Below are positions 56,195-64,000 of a stretch of 64,000 bases of DNA, piece by piece. The stretch's first letter is position 1; each line of letters starts with the position of its first letter. Position numbers and translations under genes: made by a program. The notes under the pieces were generated by a model. The model made no database searches. It was not told the origin of the DNA and saw only the letters and a program-made list of their open reading frames with translations. The stretch is from Rhizoclosmatium globosum. Lineage: Eukaryota > Chytridiomycota > Chytridiomycetes > Chytridiales > Chytriomycetaceae. Location: the NCBI GenBank assembly GCA_002104985.1, contig MCGO01000071.1:124001-188000 (forward strand). Direction: 5' to 3'.

Positions 56195-58969
56195 ATGCCA
56201 TCAATATTGAGTTATGTTGTGTGTTTGTTGGGCATCGTTTCTGGGCACGCACAGGCACTTGGCGCAGGCCAGGACGCCATCACAATCGCATTTCAACTGT
56301 CACACGAACATTCGAATGCGCATTTGAATCGGCGGGACTTGTTTTCGCGGGCCGAGTCCGTTGTTGATTCGTTCACCACAAACAACACAAACAACAACAC
56401 AACAACAACAACAAACAACGTGTCCTTCCTCGGCCACGTTGGACAACTCGGCGACTACTTCCACGTCGCAGTTCGCTCGTTGGACCAGGCAAACCACGTC
56501 GAAAAACTACTCAACTCGAACCCGCAAATCAAATGGGCCAAGCGACAGACAAAACAACGGCGACTCGTTAAACGGGGGCTGCTTTCAACGGGCGATGCTC
56601 GGAAGAAGTTTGCGATTAAAGATCCCCTTTTTGCCGATCAGTGGCATCTGTCAAACGAGACGCCAGGCCAGGAAGGGAATGATCATAATGTGACCGGTGC
56701 TTGGGCTCAGGGTGCGTTTGTTTGTTTAGTTGTTTTGTTGGTGCGTTGTTGTTGGCGGGGGAGACTGACTCGGACTTCTGACAGGTGTGTTTGGAAAGGG
56801 GAGCACTGTCTGTTTTGTTGATGACGGTCTTGATTACAATTCAAAGGATCTCAAGGATAATTATGTATGTACTGCGCGTGGTGCGTGTGGATTGGGTGAC
56901 GTGGAACTGAACTCATCATTCTATAGTTTGCCGAAGGCTCATACGACTATAATGAACATACACCTGACCCGCGACCCAAAACATATGAAGATAGACACGG
57001 AACTCGATGTGCCGGTGAAGTTGCTGCAGTCAAAAATGATATCTGTGGTGTCGGTGTAGCCTATGAAGCTAAAGTCTCTGGTACAGTTCCTTTTGAGTTT
57101 TATTCTCATCAAAACTGACTTTATTTATTTGTGGCCCACCAAGCTGTCAGAATTCTTGGAGGCGCATTGACGGAAACTGATGAAGCTGCTTCCATCAACT
57201 ACAAATTCCACGACAATCACATTTACTCGTGCAGCTGGGGTCCTACCGATAACGGTCAAACTATGGAAGCTCCACCTCAAATTGTCGCTGATGCCGTCAA
57301 GAACGGGATCCTCAATGGTCGTAACGGGCTCGGCTCCATATTTGTGTTTGCTAGTGGGAATGGAGGCGCAAGTGGGGATAATTGTAACTTTGATGGGTAC
57401 ACCAATTCTATTTATACCATTACTGTCGGGGCTGTGGATCGGAATAATCAGCATCCAGAATATTCGGAGAGGTGCAGTGCAAATATGATTGTCATGTATA
57501 GTAGTGCTACTGTGAGACATGATGATGCTATTGTAAGTATTATTTGAAGGGGAATGTGTATGAGAGAGTGTATGAGCGAAGCTGCGAACGGCCAAAAAAT
57601 GTGTGTAGCGAGGCTCGATGTCTTCATAGCAAGGTGGAGAATATTTGAAAACATTGATCGCATTTTTAGCGACGTAGTCAAATACAACGAGGATAAGAAC
57701 ATTCAACAGTTCAAGACAAAAACTGACCGAAAACAATGTAGGGCACAACAGACTGGCAGCTTGGAGACACAACAGGAACAATGTGTACAAAGAGCCATGG
57801 AGGAACTTCAGCAGCTGCACCCCTCGCATCAGGAATCTACGCCCTCGTCCACTCTATCCGCCCAGACCTCACATGGCGCGACTTTCAACACATAACAGTC
57901 CGTTCCGCAGTCCAAGTAAACCCAAAAGACTCCAGCTGGCAGAAAACAGACGCTGGAAGGTGGTACAGCCACGACTTTGGGTACGGAAAGTTAGACGCTG
58001 GACGGATTCTTGATCTCGCACGTGGATGGAAAACTGTTCCAAAGCATGTGGAAATATCAAGCCCCTCCTCGTTCCTACAGACGGTGGGAAGATCCCACAT
58101 GGCGGTGGGGATAAGAGTGTTTCCCTTGTATGGAACGTTACACCAGACGTGTTAGCAAACGCGCGGTTTGGGGACCTTGAACATGTTACAGTCACCGTCA
58201 ACATTGATCATCAACGTCGCGGCGATGTGAATGTTGACCTCATTAGTCCGCATGGAGTTGTGAGTCACCTTGCTGTGACGAGACGGGCTGACGCGGATTC
58301 GAGTGGGTTTAAGAATTGGACGTTTATGAGTGTTGCGCATTGGGGGAGAGGATGGAAGGTGCATGGACGGTTAAGGTTATGGATTTGGAGAATCCGGGGA
58401 GTACGGGGACGGTGAAGGATGTTAGGGTGCGGTTCTTTGGGGGTGAGGTTGTTGGAAAAGATGGCGTTACTCCGACTGGGTCTGGGAAGAAGAAGGTTGT
58501 TGTTGGGGATGAAGTCATGACGAGTGGTGGGGTTTTGACGAGTGTGCTTGCTGTTGCTACGAAGACTGCCTCTGTTGCTGAAGGTGACGGTATGGATACT
58601 GTTACACCGGCGAATCCTGGGAAGCAAGAGTCGGGAGGTGGTGGTAGCTGGATCTGGTCGATATTCCTCGTTGGTCTTTTTGGTGGCTGTGGATTCTATG
58701 TGTACAGAAACAAGAACGACCTGTGGGAAAGGTTTCAGGAATGGCAGCAACATCGAAACTTCTTGCGGGATTACCGGAATGATGATATCGAGATTCGGAG
58801 GTTGGGACGTGATAATGCGTATGGCGGTATGTCTGCAGTTGGGGGTGAGGACGATGAGTTTGGAGAGTTTGGTGAAGGGCCAAGTGAAGCTGAGTTGGAG
58901 GAGTTGAGGAAGGGTGGGTACTTGGTCGATGACTTGCTGTTTGATAGTACTCAGAGTGAGGGAATTTGA
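56195..58969 (+). CDS. Kexin-like serine protease, copy 5 (transmembrane; two frame breaks)
   Basis: Most Kex2-like in architecture: signal peptide ([20 protein letters not shown]), Asn/Thr-rich insert in the pro-domain, dibasic site (QRRLVKRG), Asp in CFVDDGLDY, His in [10 protein letters not shown], Asn in [10 protein letters not shown], Ser in [14 protein letters not shown] domain, TM helix ([18 protein letters not shown]) and a ~75-residue acidic cytosolic tail ([20 protein letters not shown]). It starts only 46 bp after the copy 4 stop. An additional intron (about 57081-57142) splits the region after KVS, absent from the other copies, and the intron before TTDW is about 206 nt (others 45-55). 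Frame breaks near 58052 (gaaata, one A short) and 58342-58346 (run of five G, one short) are both at homopolymers. The rest is intact. Confidence 0.8.
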
Positions 58970-59059
58970 GACTAATAAATAAGATTTTGGTATAGGAGTA
59001 TGAGTAGACACATTCTATTAGATGGAAAATAAACGAAAATGGTGATATTACCTGAACGG

Positions 59060-59115
59060 GTGGTGATATTTGCGGCCTTCGGCCAAAGGTTGCCGGGGAT
59101 GCGGTCTTCGGCATA
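59060..59115. other. Short GC-rich inverted-repeat-rich segment
   Basis: gcggccttcggccaaagg and gcggtcttcggc in an AT-rich gap: ggccttcggcc forms a small hairpin, and the two ttcggc words are about 30 bp apart. It resembles the ggccaaaggcc hairpin at 21415-21437 in core sequence (ggccaaagg). Possible terminator-like or dispersed element. Confidence 0.4.
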
Positions 59116-59177
59116 ATCAGCCACAAGTTCAGACAAATATTTAAAAGGATATCAAGTACTTTTCCGCCTACTACAAT

Positions 59178-61305
59178 ATGAATCAATCCTTCGTCGTTTT
59201 AATTTTGTCAACCATTTTGTCGGTTGCTTCTGCTGTACCATTAAACAGCAGCCTCCATAATACCATGGGCCAAGACTTGAATCCTAGAGATGCCCCATTA
59301 TTCGAATGCCAGATCCTTCACAATGCATGGCCTACAAAGATTGTTGACAATACTGAAAGTGGTTGTTGGAATATCCCGGGCATAACTGCGTATAGAGGAA
59401 AGATTATCACCATGTAAGACCCGCGTCATTTTTCATCGAGTTTAACAATTGGGTTAGTTTAATGTCTACAAATCGTGTGACGGGAACAGTACCTGACTTC
59501 AGTACATTCACACGTCTGACTACAATGTAATGCTTGTCCAGTGTTAAATGCTCTCTTACATTCAGTATTGTAGCGACCTTCGAGGAAGTCCCATTTCAGG
59601 AGGGTTTCCAAAGTTGCCTCCACAACTTGCAACTTTGTGAGTTTCTTACGTACTTGCATCAATAGATAGAATCTAAGCCATTTCATTAATAGGAAGCTTG
59701 GAAATACACAGATCAGCGGACCTGTAACAGGTCTTCCAAGAGATCTGCTTACCATTGAATTATTCATAAATCCAATGATGAGTGGCGCATTCCCTACACT
59801 TCCAAACAAACTTCGATCTATGTGAGTTGCTCTAAAGTTTTCTCCACGCTAAATATCCCTAGCTATCTCGTGCAGACTGGGATGAGTGGAGAACTTCCAG
59901 ATAGCAACCTCGATGTAATTTTTATGATGAACTTAAGTATAACTATTAAAAACATTTTCCTACTAGAACCGTAGTAAGTATGTATATTACTGGTACATTG
60001 CGCAAGTTTCCACCAAAAGTCGAATATTTGTAAGATTTCTTTAGAATTTGCTATCATTTCTCAATTTCACAAAAGTGCACTTTCTGACACCAAAGTTACT
60101 GGCGAAGTGCCAAAAATCCCACCAACACTGTCTTCTTTGTGAGTTTACTTTTGATTCTCAACAAATTGCTAAAATTTTTTAAGATATCTGAAAGGAAATC
60201 ATTGACGGGGCTGATCCCTGATAATCTCAGCAGTGCGCAAAGTGCGCTGTATGATGGCAATTGCTTCTCAAATGCCCTTTCATATAATCTTTCATTGAAC
60301 CCTAATTGTCCAAATCCTACAACTACTACTTCAACAACTTCTACTTCAAGCACAACAACATCAACTGAAGAAACTACTGACACTACAAGCACAACCTCAA
60401 GCACGTCCTCTAGTTCCACAACAGAAACCACAGAAACTACAACGTCCACCAGTTCCACGACAGAAACTACAGAAACTACAACGTCCTCCAGTTCAACCTC
60501 GAAAACTACGGCCACTACAACGTCCACAACTTCCACAACAGAAACCACAGAAACTACAACGTCGACCAGTTCCACGACAGAAACTACAGAAACTACAACG
60601 TCCTCCAGTTCAACCTCGGAAACTACGGCCACTACAACGTCAACAACTTCCACAACAGAAACCACAGAAACTACAACGTCGACCAGTTCCACGACAGAAA
60701 CTACAGAAACTACAACGTCCTCCAGTTCAACCTCGGAAACTACGGCCACTACAACGTCAACAACTTCCACAACAGAAACCACAGAAACTACAACGTCGAC
60801 CAGTTCCACGACAGAAACTACAGAAACTACAACGTCCTCCAGTTCCGCGATAGATACGACAAATGCTGCCAGTTCAAGATCAATTTCCACCACCACAGAT
60901 ATCACTGTATCAAGCATGTCGACCACTTCTATTAAAACAGCGACAGCAGGTTCCTCCAATTCCGTATTTACAATGTCAGAGAAAATTCCTGCTACGGATT
61001 CGCCTATGAACAGCAACAGTCTTCCAGTTGCTTCCTCCACTTCAACAATGCAGCCTACATTTTCACCATCATCTGTTCGACAAAGTACTGCGGACTCAAA
61101 TATAATGACTCCTTCCACAATTTCCAACCATGGCACAACCAGCTCTTCCTGTCAAACCAGTAAATCATCTGCTCACATTTATCCTTCTCCAAGCATTGTG
61201 ATTCCCTCGTCGACTTTAAATATGAAGCCTAATGTCCTTGTGAGCAACTCAATCACATCTGTTATTAGCCCGCTTCTTCTGGGATATCTGATATTCTGTT
61301 TGTAA
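59178..61305 (+). CDS. Secreted LRR protein with Thr-rich repeats and GPI-type tail
   Basis: Signal peptide MNQSFVVLILSTILSVASA; N-terminal Cys cap (FECQILHNAWPTKIVDNTES). Small exons between about 59470 and 60140 each encode about one LRR (NRVTGTVPDFSTF; SPISGGFPKLP; TQISGPVTGLP; PMMSGAFPTLP; GMSGELPDSNL; MYITGTLRKFP; TKVTGEVPKIP). The last exon starts near 60180 (NSLTGLIPDNLSS) with a Cys cap (GNCFSNALSYNLSLNPNC), then about 190 residues of Thr/Ser with a 39-residue tandem repeat, ending in a hydrophobic GPI-type tail (SVISPLLLGYLIFCL). Same architecture as the LRR gene at 3347-6903. The Thr-rich part is probably an O-glycosylated stalk. Exact junctions of the small exons are not all certain. 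Confidence 0.75.
60400..60850 (+). repeat. 117-bp in-frame tandem repeat in the LRR gene's Thr-rich stalk
   Basis: The acggccactacaacgtc word recurs at 60509, 60626 and 60743 (spacing 117 bp, 39 codons). Each unit encodes a Thr/Ser/Glu pattern built from TTETTETTTS words. Copies are almost identical at the DNA level, so recent unequal exchange or slippage is likely and copy number may vary between isolates. Confidence 0.85.
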
Positions 61306-61580
61306 TTGTCCTCATTGCCTTTGAAAAACGATATAACCGGAATACACAAACTGAATAAAATCATCTTTTTTGGTAACACATCTGAATCTGATAATTAAGG
61401 CTTTCCTTCGCGTGTAGAGTCAAAGATGGATGCAACTGCTTGTCCTCCTTTGCTTTGTGGCTTTCTGTTGATTCATGAAGTGAGTATTCAACTCGTCCCC
61501 AATCTTTTCCCTCGTAATGTGATGAAATTATGAAAATATAGTTACAAAAACGATCTGCTATGAGTCATTTCTCGTAATCA
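61306..61580. other. Intergenic, nothing recognised
   Basis: AT-rich gap between the LRR gene and the 275-bp repeat block. Confidence 0.5.
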
Positions 61581-62684
61581 AGTACACCGCTAACCCTGTT
61601 CTGCAGGAGTTCTGGTGGAACTCTGTCGGAATTCTGTCGAAAAATCCGGCTGGAATTCCAACGGGTTACACCACAGAGTTCCCACAGAAGGTTATCTGCC
61701 GGAATTTCAACAGAGCTGCTCTGTCGGAATTCCGTAGAAAACTCTGTTGGATTTCTGCCAGACTCTTCCACAGAATCCCTACAGAGCAGGGTTCGTTTCA
61801 GTTCCCCGTCTCTTATTTTGGGAGACAGCCACATGACAAAGAGATGGAAATGATTTGTACACCGCTAACCCTGTTCTGCAGGAGTTCTGGTGGAACTCTG
61901 TCGGAATTCTGTCGAAAAATCCGGCTGGAATTCCAACGGGTTACACCACAGAGTTCCCACAGAAGGTTATCTGCCGGAATTTCAACAGAGCTGCTCTGTC
62001 GGAATTCCGTAGAAAACTCTGTTGGATTTCTGCCAGACTCTTCCACAGAATCCCTACAGAGCAGGGTTCGTTTCAGTTCCCCGTCTCTTATTTTGGGAGA
62101 CAGCCACATGACAAAGAGATGGAAATGATTTGTACACCGCTAACCCTGTTCTGCAGGAGTTCTGGTGGAACTCTGTCGGAATTCTGTCGAAAAATCCGGC
62201 TGGAATTCCAACGGGTTACACCACAGAGTTCCCACAGAAGGTTATCTGCCGGAATTTCAACAGAGCTGCTCTGTCGGAATTCCGTAGAAAACTCTGTTGG
62301 ATTTCTGCCAGACTCTTCCACAGAATCCCTACAGAGCAGGGTTCGTTTCAGTTCCCCGTCTCTTATTTTGGGAGACAGCCACATGACAAAGAGATGGAAA
62401 TGATTTGTACACCGCTAACCCTGTTCTGCAGGAGTTCTGGTGGAACTCTGTCGGAATTCTGTCGAAAAATCCGGCTGGAATTCCAACGGGTTACACCACA
62501 GAGTTCCCACAGAAGGTTATCTGCCGGAATTTCAACAGAGCTGCTCTGTCGGAATTCCGTAGAAAACTCTGTTGGATTTCTGCCAGACTCTTCCACAGAA
62601 TCCCTACAGAGCAGGGTTCGTTTCAGTTCCCCGTCTCTTATTTTGGGAGACAGCCACATGACAAAGAGATGGAAATGATTTGTA
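61580..62684. repeat. 275-bp tandem repeat, four near-identical copies
   Basis: Copies begin at acaccgctaaccctgttctg (about 61583, 61859, 62134, 62409) and end in gacaaagagatggaaatgat. The spacing is about 275 bp and I see no differences across the shared part. Each unit contains several partly complementary words (ctctgtcggaattctgtcg, gctctgtcggaattccgtag, ccacagagttcccacagaa) and the palindrome acagagctgctctgt, so it could fold on itself. Open frames of 94-182 codons on both strands arise simply because the unit lacks stops in some frames; the shift of 275 (not a multiple of 3) means they are not conserved proteins. Satellite or transposon-derived. Confidence 0.92.
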
Positions 62685-62689
62685 TTGGT

Positions 62690-63800
62690 TATATTATTAA
62701 TATTTATTACAAGAACCGAATGAAATCAAAGATTAGAGCAGACTTAGAGTTAACTTACCACACCAAAGTCAACTGGAATTTGGTCACTCGGAAAACAAAG
62801 CAGAGGCATCAACCAAGAACTTGAAATCGACAGTCATCCATACACAGAAGACAAAGGTACACCCCTCCCCTCCTCTTACGCTCACCTTTTAGTCTTCAAC
62901 CTCGTCCAATTAGACAACTTCTCCATGTGAAGCATTTGACCGGTTCCAGCGCATACGAACATAGGGAGCACGTCGAGTGTGTTGTTGTACAAATCCGACG
63001 ATGTCCAACTTTGGCAAGTTGTTCAAACGAGTTAAACTGGCACCAAGTCTCCAGTTTCAGGGCGACGGTCTTCAAAGGTATCTGTTCGGCTGTCAGCGAG
63101 AATGTCCGTGCAGGCGTCAACTTCTGCTCGATGTACACTGACAAAGGCCCTTCTCCTACTTCACAACCTCAAAGAAAGTGAACGGAACGGTAAAGATAGA
63201 ACGTCCATGTTATATCTAAAAGCTCGATAAGACACATAACTGTATAACTTTCACTAGCTTACTTAATAAACAAGTACCGATCCAATAATCGAGCGCGACT
63301 TTCTACTTGTCAACTGCGAAAGTGTGGATTAAGATGTTGAGCAATGAGAAAGTGAAAGGGAGGAAGTACCTGACTTGTAATAGAACGTAATTGCAGCGTC
63401 GCTTTGAGATTGTTACTGATCCTAACTTAGTTTTACCATTGAATCCAATCAACAGTGTGGTATGGACTGAAGTACTCACCCGTCGCAGAGCGACCATTGT
63501 TTGGAACAAGCGGCTTTCGAGACAATACGCAAGGAGCGGACGTGAATTCTGGAGGGAAAACGAGGTGAGTTGAGTTTACAGTGTGGACTTAAGTCACCCC
63601 CCGTAACACTTGAAACCCAAAGGGAAGTCCTAGAGTGTGTCAATAGCAGCTTGTTTGAGGGATTAGCGCATTATTGGACACAGGAAATAGGTTTCTGTTG
63701 TCAACTTGCCATTGAATGTGCCAGCATTACTCATCAATCCTTGACTCTGTTGGTATGGATTGGGAGAGATATGCTTAATCAAGACGCAAATCGACGAGAG
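62690..63800. other. Unassigned sequence with two weak coding candidates
   Basis: A frame at 62927-63181 (start MKHLTGSSAYEHREHVEC) and one at about 63394-63566 (QRRFEIVTDPNLVLPLNP; LTRRRATIVWNKRLSRQYAR; FWRENE followed by gtgagt) could be exons: the second is bounded by an acceptor (attgcag) and a donor. I cannot name a product or find a start, so they are only noted. Confidence 0.3.
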
Positions 63801-63807
63801 AGAGAGG

Positions 63808-63872
<65 letters not shown>

Positions 63873-63880
63873 TGGGTGAC
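63799..63880. repeat. (GT)n microsatellite
   Basis: A short (GA)n stretch (gagagagagggag) is followed by roughly 28-30 uninterrupted GT units up to about 63867 and then gggtgtgggtg. Long pure dinucleotide runs are otherwise absent from the window. Confidence 0.97.
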
Positions 63881-64000
63881 GAGGGAAAGAACTTGAGCTT
63901 GTTGTTGTCTTGATTTCGAAGTTATTTCAAAGGAGGGCTATCATTATCCTGCGCTTTTATTGTGCTATTCTATACTTATTTGGCAATGAACAGTTGCGGA

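Noticed and set aside
60096..61136. 346-codon minus-strand frame rich in Val/Glu
   Set aside because: It is the antisense reading of the Thr-rich tandem repeat of the LRR gene; repeats of ACN/GAA codons are open on the other strand by composition.
61565..62678. Repeated 94-182 codon frames on both strands
   Set aside because: They are produced by the 275-bp tandem repeat; the unit length is not a multiple of three and no domain or start context is seen.
63570..63896. 108-codon frame ending in Cys-Val repeats
   Set aside because: Its second half is the translated (GT)n microsatellite.
1..64000. CRISPR array, bacterial operons, ribosomal RNA
   Set aside because: No regularly spaced short repeats with unique spacers, no operon-like intronless runs and no rRNA sequence; the genes are spliced eukaryotic genes.

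Overview
The window looks like nuclear DNA of a zoosporic (chytrid) fungus. Nearly all genes carry several short spliceosomal introns (mostly 45-70 nt, GT-AG). Two genes belong to centriole/flagellum biology: the axonemal-dynein assembly factor DNAAF5/HEATR2 at 16011-19188 and a Cep70-like centrosomal protein at about 35796-39730. Alongside them are leucine-rich-repeat proteins with GPI-type tails, kexin-type proteases and a Crinkler-like NTPase-nuclease, a mix familiar from Chytridiomycota. The species cannot be named from the sequence alone. Coordinates below span exons plus introns; exon limits are given in the evidence where I could join reading frames by hand.

Layout. 1-2718: the 3' part of a DUF2009 protein and an oxysterol-binding-protein homologue. 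2719-7490: a large minus-strand LRR/GPI-type surface protein, with decayed copies of its own 3' end on both sides. 7489-15845: a low-complexity protein, a 7TM protein, an LtrA-like membrane protein and an OCH1-type glycosyltransferase with a dead duplicate exon inside one intron. 16011-19188: DNAAF5. 19189-26600: a gene-poor accessory stretch with a ~172-bp tandem repeat, a two-gene unit (a coiled-coil protein with a GCR1_C-like domain followed by a RuvC-fold nuclease with a full D-E-D-D set) between inverted tRNA-like segments, a truncated tRNA-Arg and a kinase relic. 26601-28218: CDK10. 28608-30667: the first of five kexin-like genes. 30851-45553: a DUF2306-like membrane protein, two tandem rhodopsin-class GPCRs, a small unknown gene, the Cep70-like gene, a Crinkler-like NTPase/PD-(D/E)XK protein, a nitroreductase and two unknown genes. 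45677-58969: four more kexin-like genes in the same orientation, split by a dead LINE that itself carries a solo-LTR-like insertion. 59178-61305: a second LRR/Thr-rich surface protein. 61580-62684: four near-identical copies of a 275-bp repeat. 62690-64000: little recognisable sequence and a long (GT)n run.

The most striking feature is the kexin family. Five tandem-oriented paralogues keep the Asp/His/Asn/Ser catalytic set and the P domain but differ in membrane attachment (GPI-like tails in copies 1 and 3, transmembrane anchors in 2, 4 and 5) and in the residues around the catalytic His. By my hand translation only copy 2 is fully open. Copy 3 has an in-frame TGA at a conserved Trp codon, and copies 1, 4 and 5 have single-base frame breaks, several in homopolymers. 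These may be real decay or assembly errors. The second point of interest is the RuvC-fold/GCR1_C-like gene pair, a possible undescribed mobile unit.
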